Source: Undaria pinnatifida
Taxonomy: Eukaryota; Sar; Phaeophyceae; Laminariales; Alariaceae
Reading direction: 5' to 3'
Assembly (NCBI GenBank): GCA_012845835.1
Contig: JABAKD010000030.1
Location: 16,267,210-16,331,209 of the forward strand
Length of the DNA stretch: 64,000 nucleotides
Positions 43,201 to 51,849 of this stretch are shown in pieces (the stretch's first letter is position 1; every line of letters starts with the position of its first letter). Below the pieces are notes generated by a model. It worked only from the letters and a program-made list of their open reading frames with translations, was not told where the DNA came from and searched no databases. A program made the translations under genes and the position numbers.

Positions 43201-45171
43201 GCATTACCTGACATGCTGTACGCGTATGTTTGTGCGTGGTAACTTTTTTTGCTCCATCAAATATGGAATCGAGCAAGTCGAAGCGCTGCCCTGCCCTACC
43301 CGAAGCATTGGGTGCCGGCGCACCGGCATGCAGAGCCTTTGTATGATATATCATAGGGTGCGCCAACATGACATGCATACGTACGAAAAAAGAAAAAGAA
43401 AAAAGAAAATACAGCGCGGGTGTACCTGGTGCACCTGGTGCGGTCCAATCTCCAAAGGCAGACGAAAAGAAGCAAATCACGATAACGTACGTGATAACCA
43501 CTTTCGCTGCCTGTTGCACAAATACGAGAGCGGCTTGGTCTATCCCATCAAGACTATACCGGTAGACCTACAACATACTATATATGGCATAATGTATCAA
43601 ACGCATAATGTGCATGCCGTTGCAGCTAGCTCCGCTGCTGTTGTGCAAGGCCTTTTGTGCCATACCTCCGTGAACATGACATCTCCGGGCTTCGTGCACT
43701 TGGTTTTCTCAAACTTGTTTCCAACTTTCGACCGCTCCAAGGTCTCCTCTGGCAGCAGCTCCGTAGACAGAACCCTCCCCCCTGCTTCCGCCATCATGCG
43801 GGACGGCCGTCTCCAAGAGGCAGGGGCATGGTTGTCGCCTCCGCTGCTGCCCCTGCTCTTGCTATTGCTGCTGCTGTGGTGCTGGTAGCGCCGGGCCCCT
43901 ATGTAGTCGTGGGAAGCGAGACATTCATCAAAAGCAGGTCTGGTATGTGAGACGGCGTGTCTAGCATGTGACACGAGATAGCATACGATATACCCCCAGG
44001 GTATGTCTTTAAACACTATGGGTCCCGAGGGGGGGATATGTTGGAGTTGGAACAACTGCACAGACAGTTAGTATGATAGAGAAAGGTGTACGTACCATAC
44101 AGAGAGTATGTACGAGTATGTACAAGCAGCGCGAGTACAGCAGTATGTACGCGTAGTTGGTTGCGTGCGTTTTTGTGTGGGGTTGCCGTACGTGTGAAAA
44201 TAACTCGCCGCTCCTGCTTTGTGCGTACTGGGTACCGGTAGTGACTTACCTGGTATTTACATGACGCAGCTTGCAAAGTGAGTTTCAACCATTCAATCGG
44301 TCGTACTCACAGCAGACGTTTTTTTCAGTTTTTTTAAACATAGACTACCTGGTACACAGCACATGAATGGGAGCACTAAACAACACTGAACAACACTAGG
44401 CAAAATGCCGCAGAATACGTCAACATAATATACACATGTGACATGTGAAGAGCATGTCAAAGTGTCTTTTAATATTGTAGCATGTGAGGCGAGATACGAG
44501 CATGCCTCTACTCAACAAAGCAGTTGTCCACACTGCATATATAGATGGGAGGGTTATGTTGGATTTGGAACAGCTATCTACATGCGACAGCGGCCGAAAG
44601 GTCTACTACTATTAATAGACTATACTTACACCATTTTACAAGTACCTGTTGTTGGCTGGCTGCGTGCGTTGCGTGGGGTTGCCGTATAAAACTCGCCACT
44701 TCTGCCCTGTGTACAAAGTGACTGCACTCACAAACGAAACACAGATCTAAATAAATGTACCATGCCGCTCAAGTGCCGCTTGCAAAGTTTAGTTTCAATC
44801 ATTCAATCGGTCGTACTCACAGCTGTGACGTTTTTCAATTTTACACAAAAAGTGACTGAGGTACAGCACATGAACGAGAGCACTAAACACTAAACACTCA
44901 AGACAAGAAGCAACGTCCGCTGAAACAGCACAGCAGCAGCAGTGGTACATACCAGTACATAGCATGATGAGTAGTTTGGCCTGCTGGTAGGCCCTGGGCA
45001 GGGTAAGGGGTCGAGCTGCTGCTGCTGTATCAGTGCCTGCTCCTATTGTTGCTCACCTAGACTAAGAGAGGCGCCGCTGCTGAAGGAGAAGGACTGCACC
45101 ACGGGCGCGGTGGTTGCAGCCAGCACCGCTGTTAACCACGCCAGGCAGCTTTCCCCACCTCTAGACTTCAT
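19293..45171 (-). CDS. Ferredoxin-nitrite reductase, plastid precursor
   Basis: It reduces nitrite to ammonium with six electrons from ferredoxin in the plastid stroma. Ten exons in transcript order: 45171-45057, 43898-43666, 35171-35028, 32741-32554, 30297-30048, 28318-28206, 27086-26816, 21128-20985, 20175-19984, 19496-19293. All joins are GT-AG and keep frame, giving 617 aa plus stop. Residues 1-28 are a signal peptide (TAVLAATTAPVVQS before FSFSS) followed by a Ser/Arg-rich transit region to about 75. Then come KVGNKFEKTKC, RLKWAGLFHRRKRNPGTFMM, MPNGIMTSEQLRFCADSV, ITTRMALQLRGVTLED, GMDNVRNMVGSPIAGLDP, LPRKMNIAISSGRDDFAH and GFNVVVGGFFSIKRAAESIP. The siroheme/4Fe-4S ligands are CTGSQYC (Cys498, Cys504) and CPNSC (Cys542, Cys546). 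All core motifs of the family are present. Introns total 24.0 kb of the 25.9-kb gene. Exon 1 is too short to stand out as an ORF. I found it by its signal peptide, donor and matching phase. Confidence 0.93.
19497..19983 (-). other. NiR intron 9
   Basis: It is C-rich on the plus strand (19740-19980), with no repeat family recognised apart from one TACCAGGTA at 19557. G-rich minus-strand frames are composition artefacts. Confidence 0.6.
20176..20984 (-). other. NiR intron 8
   Basis: Only GT-AG borders were identified, with no recognised repeat apart from AAC/AACA-rich DNA at 20930-20980. Minus-strand frames here are open but not protein-like. Confidence 0.6.
21165..22795 (-). mobile_element. 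5'-truncated LINE (non-LTR retrotransposon)
   Basis: Reverse-transcriptase coding lies on the minus strand. It reads GVTMGEDTVSGLMFADDFVG with the FADD catalytic box at 22642-22653, then EGLQKQIDKALEYTRKWRET and PVSFKWKWGEDYLPIVDQYT. A C-terminal zinc-knuckle-like HVCPCGTTMESRTHVVGNCE follows near 21460-21530, then WKTRNERPHVGGVSIRSRNG. The 5' part (endonuclease, fingers) is missing. The frame is broken, with one stop right after FADDFVGI (22627-22629) and frame changes later. It holds an internal 147-bp tandem duplication. It lies in NiR intron 7, in the same orientation as the gene. The clade is not determined. Confidence 0.75.
21868..22160. repeat. 147-bp tandem duplication inside the LINE
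   Basis: Two nearly identical copies begin GTGTTACTTTTTCTCCCATA (at about 21867 and 22014), with a period of 147 bp. Since 147 is a multiple of three, the duplication is frame-neutral. The copies differ at only a few positions, so it is younger than most decay in the element. Confidence 0.8.
22800..23070. repeat. GACCC-rich repeat block
   Basis: It begins AGGGTTTTTCACGGTTCGG, close to the 17-bp end of the 5754-7609 element, and continues as repeated GACCCGACCCG with GTGATATTTGAAACCTCC spacers. It directly abuts the truncated 5' side of the LINE. Confidence 0.5.
23880..24040 (+). repeat. Short diverged copy of dispersed repeat E
   Basis: It contains CCGGGACGGAGCACGTCGG, then jumps to TTTCTGGTGTGGCCACG and GACAGCAACGGGCATACTG. 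These blocks are about 200 bp apart in the full copies near 27.3-27.9 kb, so this copy carries an internal deletion. It lies in NiR intron 7. Confidence 0.45.
24930..25025 (-). mobile_element. LINE 3'-end fragment
   Basis: On the minus strand it reads GVSIRSRNGGPPRKGM, matching GVSIRSRNGAPSPKGC at the end of the 21.2-22.8 kb LINE. A poly-G/C run abuts it at 25018-25040. A fragment of dispersed repeat E follows at 25060. Confidence 0.5.
25060..25200 (+). repeat. Partial copy of dispersed repeat E
   Basis: It contains TGACCGTTGACCCTCGCATG, CCGGGACGGACCACGTCGGG and GTGCACCAAGCGCGAAG, the same blocks and order as the 27.3-kb copy. Confidence 0.5.
25603..26031. mobile_element. MITE with perfect 21-bp inverted ends and TA flanks
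   Basis: The left end, ATCACGCAGCTTGCAAAGAT at 25604, is matched without mismatch by the inverse at 26010-26030. A TA dinucleotide lies at each border, suggesting insertion at TA as in Tc1/mariner-type MITEs. The 385-bp interior codes for nothing recognisable. Single ends of the same family, with GTCGAACTCAC...GCTGACGT next to them, occur near 39335, 44272, 44776, 55440-55510 (inverted) and 58020. Confidence 0.7.
27300..27895 (-). mobile_element. Dispersed repeat E, full-length copy 1
   Basis: This roughly 590-bp repeat is shared with 29165-29745 and 31135-31770, which lie in the opposite orientation. Hallmarks are CCATCATGGTTATCGAG, a GATCGCATCACGTAGTGTGG-like block, CACGGCGCTTCGCGCTTGGTGC and a terminal AGGGATGCGAGGGTCTATGGTCAT. 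The proximal end has two direct repeats of GTTGGC...GTAAAACAT. The distal end resembles the 3' end of the LINE at 21.2 kb (AGGGATGCGTGGTCAATGGTCA), so it could be a LINE-mobilised or LINE-derived non-autonomous element. It lies in NiR intron 6. Confidence 0.6.
27899..27950. repeat. Poly-G tract
   Basis: G-rich homopolymer-like DNA starts right at the proximal end of repeat copy E1. Similar C or G tracts border repeat copies near 29120 and 29840, so the association may not be accidental. Confidence 0.5.
28660..28844 (-). other. Unassigned protein-like ORF within NiR intron 5
   Basis: The minus frame reads MFASVNGLGSLLVDGRPVAR, WPRNAFIVEGVDKSVSIRFV, GAWLPQLNALCHAAADVERD. It has ordinary amino-acid composition, unlike nearby low-complexity frames, and is open beyond this into simple sequence. 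It is not part of nitrite reductase, because the flanking exons join without it in frame. It could be a relic of an inserted gene or element. No family is recognised. Confidence 0.25.
29165..29745 (+). mobile_element. Dispersed repeat E, full-length copy 2
   Basis: It has the same block order as copy 1, in the opposite orientation. It starts after TACCAGGTATAATTGTTGACC and ends GGTCTATGGTCATACGACTA. Flanks are C-rich homopolymer tracts. It lies in NiR intron 5. Confidence 0.65.
31135..31770 (+). mobile_element. Dispersed repeat E, full-length copy 3
   Basis: Close to copy 2 and in the same orientation, with a local duplication of TGGCCACACC...TAGTAATA (31435-31510). It lies in NiR intron 4. 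Confidence 0.65.
32755..32862. repeat. (TTGGG)n microsatellite
   Basis: About 20 copies of TTGGG start directly upstream (in transcript sense) of the NiR exon 4 acceptor and run to the decayed duplicate exon. A shorter CCCAA tract lies near 34905-34945, just past the exon 3 donor. Confidence 0.85.
32887..33012 (-). pseudogene. Decayed duplicate of NiR exon 4
   Basis: The minus frame reads EEMSKGVLTSEQLRSCADSV, ANSDPSVGTLNVAVPKAHMK, QN, stop. The true exon (32741-32554) reads MPNGIMTSEQLRFCADSVGK, YDPSVGVLDITTRMALQLRG. About 30 codons align clearly, with the AG before the first codon kept. The remaining half is diverged and ends in TAG (32887-32889). The copies are 268 bp apart, separated by the TTGGG tract. 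Inclusion would truncate the enzyme, so it is presumably skipped. Confidence 0.7.
33780..33960 (+). repeat. Partial copy of dispersed repeat E
   Basis: It contains CACCTCACGGCGCTTCGCAC and CTCCGTCCCGGCATTGTAG followed by a diverged TATGACC end. It is in the same orientation as copies 2 and 3, with the proximal half absent. It lies in NiR intron 3. Confidence 0.5.
34450..34825. repeat. Trinucleotide (CTG/CTA) repeat tract
   Basis: Imperfect trinucleotide runs of about 370 bp give false Thr/Leu/Ser frames on both strands. A TTG/TGG/GTC tract of similar kind lies at about 35615-35745. Confidence 0.8.
36195..36505. repeat. Scattered AAAACGGCAA repeats
   Basis: The motif GGTAAAACGGCAA (or GGGAAAAACGGCAA) recurs at about 36210, 36244, 36293 and 36490. 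No coding role is seen. Confidence 0.5.
37227..37820 (-). other. Unassigned 197-codon ORF
   Basis: This is one of the longest frames in the window that is not low complexity. It starts MNLGNGNKGGRKRETGNYRE and includes KLASETPSGRQSVSERHVEN. Overlapping frames on both strands (37021-37458 minus, 37202-37495 plus) are also open, as expected for GC-rich DNA. I see no domain, start context or splice partner, so coding is doubtful. Confidence 0.2.
38518..38547. repeat. Telomere-like CCCTAA/CCCTGA repeats
   Basis: ACCCTAACCCTGACCCTAAC resembles the TTAGGG telomere repeat and sits right beside SINE copy C. A shorter, more degenerate run of the same kind lies at 7770-7805. Confidence 0.5.
38565..38760 (-). 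mobile_element. SINE body fragment, copy C
   Basis: On the minus strand it reads CAGCGTGGGTAGGCACAATT, CGACGCGAGTCGAAGAGGG, GTAGTGGAGAGGGGGCAGG, and ends AATGCGAGGATAATA. The blocks and order match copies A and D. The tRNA-like head is absent. Confidence 0.6.
39487..39804 (+). other. Unassigned 105-codon ORF
   Basis: It reads MRLFEYKKKRNRVIFASDGP and later FGELEIGAAPPRVLVAFYKK. The composition is mixed and Ser/Gly-rich, with no recognised domain and no splice context. A minus-strand frame overlaps it. It is probably chance or a relic. Confidence 0.2.
40914..41230 (+). mobile_element. tRNA-derived SINE, copy D
   Basis: It has the same head as copy A (AGCCGGTCGCCGTGGTGGTC then TAGTGGTTACC), a B-box-like GAGTTCGATTCCC, and body blocks GCAGCGTGGGTAAGTACAAT, GATCGACGAAGGAAG, GATCTGAGTTGTACTACTGG, ending GTGCGAGGATAATAC. 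This is the best preserved copy along with A. It lies in NiR intron 2. Confidence 0.7.
41440..42620. repeat. Degenerate tandem array, unit about 160-230 bp
   Basis: At least five units share CACACCGTGCGGGGCGGTGT, GTCGACCCGGGAGA, TTCGTCCCCGGTTTGTTGGA, GGGATGGGACCCTATCCTCC and CGAACCCCAGCCAATCAGCG. The GTCGAC(C) anchors lie at 41701, 41931, 42091, 42304 and 42482. Frames of 80-150 codons on both strands follow the repeat and have no recognised product. Each unit carries a CCAATCA box. Confidence 0.65.
43930..44900 (+). repeat. Diverged duplication of an about 470-bp segment
   Basis: The copies lie at about 43930-44395 and 44440-44895. Shared blocks are GGGGGATATGTTGGAGTTGG versus GGGTTATGTTGGATTTGG, GGTTGCGTGCG...GGGGTTGCCGTA, ACTCGCC, CATTCAATCGGTCGTACTCA and CAGCACATGAA...GAGCACTAAACA. 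Each copy ends with a single end of the 25.6-kb MITE family. It lies in NiR intron 1. Confidence 0.6.
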
Positions 45172-45194
45172 CCTCCTTCTACTCCAAGAGGTAG

Positions 45195-45285
45195 ACTAGA
45201 TAAAGATAAAGATATAGATGGATAGAGAGCTTTTTTAGCCTTGCTTCCCCAAGGGTGGTGAGTACGTGTCCTTTATAGCGCTTGC
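45195..45285 (-). promoter_or_regulatory. NiR core promoter and 5' leader with GATA cluster
   Basis: On the minus strand a TATAAAG lies at 45277-45271, about 100 nt upstream of the ATG (45171). Between them, at 45197-45227, are five GATA cores on the plus strand. GATA factors control nitrate and nitrite genes in fungi. Whether they do so in brown algae is not known to me, so the regulatory reading is inference. Confidence 0.4.
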
Positions 45286-45289
45286 TCAA

Positions 45290-46440
45290 GGCTTGGGAGT
45301 GCTCTTCCAGTGATTCGATTAGACCCCTTGCCGATGCTGACGGATCATGTGATCGTCATGTTACATTTGACAGATGACGGACATCGATCGGCGATTCATC
45401 TCATCATGTCATGATGTTAAAGCTACAGCAGTAGTAGTACGTAGAACCTCGACGTACGTAGACACCATGCAGAATCTCAGATCTTACGCAGAAGTTGGTA
45501 GAAGTGGGTAGAAAAGAGGATGAAAAAGCAGCAAAAATGACATCACCTCACTACCATCTTCCTCAAACTTCAGGGGATTTCTGCAGTTCAACCCCGCCAA
45601 AACGCCTCTGAAACCCGTTTCTCATGTTCCGTCCCTCGTCCCGCACGCGGTCACGACGTCACCGGTACACAGCAGTGCATGGTGCACGCTGCTCAGCCTC
45701 GGGGGGTTGGGGTGGAAGCTGGTTTTGTCCGCAAGCTGGCTACGAGGAGAGCCCGTAGACGAGCTGAGCAGCTGAGAGCAGCTATTAATAGTTACTGCAG
45801 TAGTAGAGCAGAATAATCTCCGGAGAATACGAAGACGTTACGTTTCTGGTATTATTACTTTTGTTGCGCCGCATTTTCGTCCATGTGCTGTTTTTGGCAA
45901 CGTTGTCGTTTTGTCGTTGTCGTTGTCGTTTCGGCAATGTTGTTGTCGCGTGTTGTCATTCATCATTCAGGTGCTAGTAGTGACTAGGGATGACACCTGT
46001 GACCACGGCTTGTCCAGAAGCTGGAAAGTGAAAGTGTGCAAAAAAAAAAAAAAAAAAAAAAAAAAGTAACTGTATTCTACGTGTTTCGCGAAACTAAAAA
46101 CGGACGTTTGTTGTCGTTAGAAGTTATCGTTGTTGCTGCATCATGTTGTTGGATCCGTCGATATATTTTACGGGCATATTCATCGCACATACACAACATA
46201 GACCAGTCTATACATGCAGACTTGGGTGCGTGCCGTACCTGGACCACGACGATGACGACAATGAACAAGCGGATACAGCCAGTAGCTGCAGCAATAGCTG
46301 ACAACTACTACAGTAGTAGTAGCTGCCGCTGCTTTTTTACTGCTTGCTGTTGTCAAGATATAGCCCATGAAAATACAAAATGAAGCAGGCCGAAGCTCCC
46401 TGTCCTTGTTGACGTCTTCTTCTTGTTCTAAAACACGGGG
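45290..46440. other. NiR upstream flank; no gene identified
   Basis: It holds a poly-A tract at 46039-46065 and GTCGTT repeats (45905-45950). Nothing coding is recognised. Upstream control elements of NiR may lie here. Confidence 0.5.
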
Positions 46441-46719
46441 TCACAGGATACGGGCGCTTCTCCCGCCCTGACCTCTACAATCCGGCCCCTCTTGCACACA
46501 TACACCTGATAAATAAATATCGCTATTCACCGTGTTTGGCATTGCGTCACACGGGCAGACGGGCCTCCCACCCTTGGCCACAAGACAACACTTCATGCAT
46601 CGGGCACGAGACCGCGCGTTGCGGGAAAACTCATCAAAGCTCAATGACAAACAGCTACACAACGTGCGTTCAACGTAGGCAGTGGACATCGCCGAGTGCC
46701 CAGGGACTCTGTGGGACAC
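46441..46719 (-). other. Unassigned Cys-rich ORF
   Basis: This 92-codon frame contains LSFDEFSRNARSRARCMKCC then LVAKGGRPVCPCDAMPNTVN. The spacing of Cys residues and the SFDEF...NARSRARCMKC pattern loosely recall small zinc-ribbon modules found beside HNH nucleases, but the first Cys pair is spaced wrongly. A donor-like CAG|GTGTAT follows YLS. Identity is not established. Confidence 0.2.
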
Positions 46720-46889
46720 CTGTTAACTGTTGCTGTGCAAGTAAGAACCGCCACAACGTCCGCACAGGGCCGGAATTTTACTTGAGCCTCAGCACATCGT
46801 TCCATTTTGCACCATATGACACCGCCAAGGCATCAATCATCGTCGTCTGTCCGCCGCCGAGAGATACATAATACTATGATCTACATGTA

Positions 46890-48490
46890 TGTGCAGTACA
46901 TGCAAAACCCTCTTTACGCGTGAGCACTCTCCTCTCTCGTTGCCAATGCACTGAGCAGTGTTTGTGTCCACACCAAACACCCCATCCATGCAGCAACATC
47001 GAGATCACTAAATCCTTCAACATAACTTCCCGCCGGTTGGTGCCATTAACTGTCTAACGTTCTCAACGATCGATCCGTGGATAGCTTCACGAGGGCGGCG
47101 CCTTGTTGTAATACCCCGGGCAGTATCGTTTAGCGCGGGGAGGAGAGGACGTTTTTCCTTTACCAGGCTTCCAGGGAAATAAACCCATATCTGGGCAACA
47201 TTTACCCGTGCAGTGTTAGCACTCCCATCGCGCGTCGAATTCCGTCGTTGTTATGGACGTACATTTTTCCCGCGCTCGGCCTCAAGCGAGACGCGCAAGA
47301 GTACTACTAGCAGACGTGGGTATCATACATATCCCGCGCCCGCTCGTGTCAGCATCAACAAAAAACTTACTTCCACCAGGTACCAGGTACCTGATAGATA
47401 AGAATGCAAGATGTTCCCTGTACGCTTGTGGAAAAGTTTTACCTCGCTCGACGCACGATTTCGATGCAAGGCGAATGCCGTAATAATAGCCACCGCGTTG
47501 ATCTTGTGCAACCACGCCCATTTTGCCGGCGGCGGGAAATTAAGGGATCGGGGTGCGCGAAAAGCTCCAGAATAACGAAATCCAGCCCGGCGCTTCACGC
47601 GACATACCGGGCGAGAGACGGAGCGAGAACTGCTCCCAATTCGAGTTGCCATAAGCACGCTGTCGTCGATCCACCGCGAGGTCGCAAAATATGGGAGCTG
47701 TGTTTACGAGTGAAAAGCTCCATGCTAGCGGCGACACATCGCAACGTTCGAGTGTTTTTATTACCACCAGATAGCCTGTTTGTCTCCCCTTCCGACAATG
47801 CGCAACAATAGTATAGTAGGAGAGTGCAAGATGTACTTCCAGCTAATTATACAACGAACACTGTCCACGTGTCCTTTGCCGCTGGCACGCAATATAACAC
47901 GAAATAAAGCCGACAAAACGACATTACACCGAAAAATCCCACGACAACGACGAACCATTGGTAATATCTCCTTTGTCTTGTTTTTAGCCTTTTGCCGACG
48001 AAGTGTGCGGGAAGCATACTGCGGAGGGTTCGCCTACTACTTTCGTCCGCTGCTTCTCGCTTGAAGAGTACCGCGCAGTCCGGGACACCCCATAACAAGT
48101 ACTGGCATGGTAACATGATTAACAGCCCAAGATTTACATGGAAACAAGGCATCCAGGAGCCGTTATTATACTGAAAATCGTGGAGAACTCACCCTATCTG
48201 TCCAAAACAAAAAAAAACTAGCCCGGGTCAGTTTTATCTGTGCTTCTTACGATATTATCAAATGTCCTGTATTGTATCCTTCCGTAAACTGCATTTTTAT
48301 TTTTCTGAAAAAATCTCGAAAGAAGGGAAAAACCCTTCTAATTCACGATATCCCATGGGATAATAGGAACCACACAATCAATGTGGATATCATCGTAAAG
48401 CACAACAGGTGGTATCCCGACGACACTTACTTCGCATATTGCCCCGTGTGAGAGGAACGCCCTGCCGATCGGAAATACTCGGCCTGAAAG
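46890..48490. other. No gene identified
   Basis: Frames on both strands lack protein-like character. There are no clear repeats apart from one TACCAGGTA at 47381. Confidence 0.4.
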
Positions 48491-48493
48491 GGC

Positions 48494-48904
48494 CTATCTA
48501 TGCCCAGTGGCACGGCTTGTAGCATTGTTAGCTACACCTAGCGCAAAATTAGTACGAAGTATGTACCAATTTTGAGCGAGCGTCGTTGCCAGGAGGAAGA
48601 CGGGAAATCTACCCACCATTCTTCTTGTTATTTTTTGGCCCTCTGACCATATAATAGCGTACAGCAGATAGATGCCGTTCCGATCATATTCGAATACCAT
48701 TGTGTACCATAAAGCAGTAGCATCCCTCTTATCGCCCTCTGCCACAGCCAGTTCCTCATTAATTTCCCCACACATTTTCACTTTGAAATTACAATAGCTA
48801 TCATTACATGCCTGAATAAACGTGGAAACCCCGTCCCTCCGAATGAAGACGCCAAACCGAAATCGATGTTGATGTTTCAGCGTGGTCGTAGATTGTGCGT
48901 ACAA
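48494..48904 (-). other. Unassigned 136-codon ORF
   Basis: It reads MYAQSTTTLKHQHRFRFGVF, then IQACNDSYCNFKVKMCGEIN and LWYTMVFEYDRNGIYLLYAI. It has ordinary mixed composition and is more AT-rich than the proven exons, which would fit a foreign or relic gene. There is no recognised domain, and no introns or partners are evident. This is the most protein-like single-frame ORF of the right half. Confidence 0.3.
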
Positions 48905-49039
48905 TGTATTTGACCTGCGTGTGGTAGGTAGTTGGTGGTGTCCTCACATCCTCACAGCACGAAAATGCCATTTCCCCTTTTTTTCTTTTATAGGGAGGCC
49001 CTGGCGGCTGGAGGGGGTAGGGCCAGGAGGACATGGACG

Positions 49040-50980
49040 CACGTCTAGCATTCGTAGTTGTTGCATGTGAGGTTCGTTGTTTTGCGCTTCTAGTATTAGT
49101 GGTCTGGATTTTTCGGCTGTCTCATCCTATTTTTATTGTTGACACCTTGACACTAACGCTGCACATTGTCGGAAAGAAAACGAAACAATAATGATGATTA
49201 TCATCATAAGGAGGCGTTACTGCCTTTCGGAAAGAAGCACCAGTAGCCCCTTCTGTCTGAAGACTTCGTCAAGGCAAGACAGGAAACACGTACGTTTGCA
49301 CCGACCGGCGTATGTATGCCGTGCAAAAAAAAAATCTTCATGTTCAAGAAGGAAAACGAAGGAATGCAGCGTCGTAACAAAGCACAGCGAAGGCTTGATT
49401 GAATCGCGCATAGACTTTCCTGGGCTACTTTGCAAGCGCCGTTGGTTTTCTTCGTTTTTCTATGGGCATGCTTTTGCGTGATCGATCTTAGAGATCATTA
49501 TGCTGCACACTGTTTGAGGGAAAACGTTATCGCAATGAACAAAAGGCGAAATCGCCGCGTGTAAAAAATACCGGGTACCATGCCTTCAAACCGCTATCTT
49601 CACGAGAGATGTACACTCATAGCGCATACAACGACACCGGACACATACACAGTACACACACCCCATGTGAGCCACCGGGGCGGCGTCTCCCCCCATCCCT
49701 CCCCCCACCGTAACGCCTTTATTGCAACACCAACAGTTACGGTAGTTGCTATACCGCACGCGCTCCATGCACGTTCGGGTGGCAAACCGTTGAAGCACAG
49801 GAACGTTTGGGCGGCAAACTATTGTTATAGGACAGAGTATACACGTTGAATTACGTTGCTGCCTTGATTAGTGAAGCTGTTTTTTAATAGTCAGTGGATG
49901 CCCAACCTGTTGGGCTACATGGGTCGCGTCTTACTCGTCCGTGTCAAGAGGAGGTCCACGGAGATCAACACCCAGACGAGATGGGTGCTACGAGCTCCTT
50001 TTACATACTTTGTCAAGTTATATAGATTTTGTCTACTATCAATAGACCACTCAGGTCACATTTGACTGAGTGGCCTAGTGGATAATGCTATGACAAGGTA
50101 ACATGTGGTCTGGAGCTTGAGAGGGAAGAGGTGTCGACGCCAAATGACGAAGGTGCGCAGCATTAATTGGTCCCCACTGCGGGGAAACAAAAACAAAACA
50201 AAACAGTAAGGACCAAAGACTGATTCTGCGATAGCCCCCCCCCCAAAAAAAAACAGCGAGCTTCTTTAATGAACGTTTCATGGCTTTTCAGCCAAGAGAA
50301 TGGATGCTATGACAAAAAGATAAGTACCTGGTATATTCTTGTTTGCAAAATTAACTGTCAAGTGATTGCGTCGGGTTTCCAAAGGGCACCGTATTTGAGG
50401 AGATACGTCGGGGAGCTGGTTTCAAAAACCAGCGCGATTCCGTCAAAGAAAAGTTGGGGGGGCTACCGTAGAATGATTCCAAAATATTGTTAGCGAAGAA
50501 ACTGGTTCCTCCAGTGGAACATATCATCTACAGTCTAGATAGGTATTTGCGTGTATCGTGGGTCCGGGCTCCCACATATAGAAACTGTGCACAGCAGTAG
50601 TCCGCCGTGTGGTACTTCGAAGCTTCGAAGTGCTTGATTGGGGAATGACAGATGGCAGAGTAGTTGTTGTGGAGTTCGAACCATGACAATGCGAGAAGTC
50701 GTACGGTCGGTCCTACTCGCACTTACTTGCTATGGTATCCCTTGCTATTCAAATACAGGCCGAAGCTACGATAATACCTGTAGGTGGGTCGCTTTTGGGG
50801 CCATTTTGGTGTGGCTCTGGGTCACTCGCGCGATTGATCCCCCCCCCCCCCCCCTGTTTCTTCCTTATCGTTCTTTTTTGTAATTTTTGCGACATGAATT
50901 CACACAGCCGTTGAGATGTTAAGCTACGTTGCCCCGAAACATTCGCTTGACGTTTTTTTTAAAGAAGTTTCTCGTGGGTG
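49040..50980. other. No gene identified
   Basis: At 50062-50140 lies a tRNA-like A box (GTGGCCTAGTGGATAATGC) without a convincing B box or cloverleaf, possibly another SINE head. A poly-C run lies at 50840-50853. Nothing else is supported. Confidence 0.4.
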
Positions 50981-50999
50981 TGTAGACTAGATCTATATA

Positions 51000-51540
51000 A
51001 TTAAGATATATAATCAACTCCCGACAATGATCTGTCCTATTCTTTCGCGTTCGATAGGATTATTATTAAAATTCGTCATTATTATTTTGGTTGCTATTTA
51101 TCCTACCGTGCGTAGTCAAGATATAATTAAGCCCCAACACGATCTTCTCATTCTTAGCGCGTGGCGAGATGATGTGTCAATGCTCGTTCTTTTGGTCGCT
51201 ATACTTCGTACATACTACAATCAAGCTATAATCACGTCCCAACAAGATCTTCTTATTTTTAGCGATTGATACGATTAGCAATTATGTTATATTTTGGCAG
51301 ATCTATATGCATTATAATCAAGATATGATCAAGTCAAGATCTCATTCTTAACGCTTGATACGATTAGCAATTATGTTATATTCTTTTGGCAGATATAATA
51401 TATATGTATAATATAATCAAGATATGATCAAGTCAAGATCTTCTTGTTCTTAGCGCTTTTTACGATTAGCAATTGTGTTACATTCTTGTGGCAGATCTCT
51501 CTATATATTATAATCAAGATATGATCAAGTCCCAATAGGG
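51000..51540. repeat. AT-rich tandem repeat, about 110-130 bp unit
   Basis: Units share ATAATCAAGATATGATCAAG, CAAGATCTTCTT, TTCTTAGCGC(TT)GATACGAT and TAGCAATTATGTTATATTC, repeated about four to five times. A plus frame across the first units is open only because of the repeat. Confidence 0.7.
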
Positions 51541-51730
51541 TTCATTAACAACGTCGTCGCCCAGCATAAAATAACCAACCAGCCGTGGCGGCGTCCTGCC
51601 GAATGGCTTGCTTGAGTTGTTGAGACCGCGATGAACGGCGGCTAACTGCTGTGGTATTCCTTTCAACGGACGGAGAAACAAAAAGTCAAGAAGGGGTCTC
51701 GAGACGACCCGATCGCGAACATCACGAAAG

Positions 51731-51782
51731 AAAGAACGAACGAACGAACGAACGAACGAACGAACGAACGAACGAACGAACT
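51731..51782. repeat. (GAAC)n microsatellite
   Basis: Roughly 12 copies of GAAC/CGAA in a pure run. The frames reading (NERT)n on the plus strand and (RSFV)n on the minus strand are artefacts. Confidence 0.9.
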
Positions 51783-51849
51783 TTCAATTCCGTCGTTGCT
51801 ATCCCCTCTCGTTATGTTATGGTAACCGTAAGAAAACCACCACAATGAA

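Noticed and set aside
50062-50140. tRNA gene
   Set aside because: Only an A-box-like motif is convincing; no acceptor stem or B box at the right distance.
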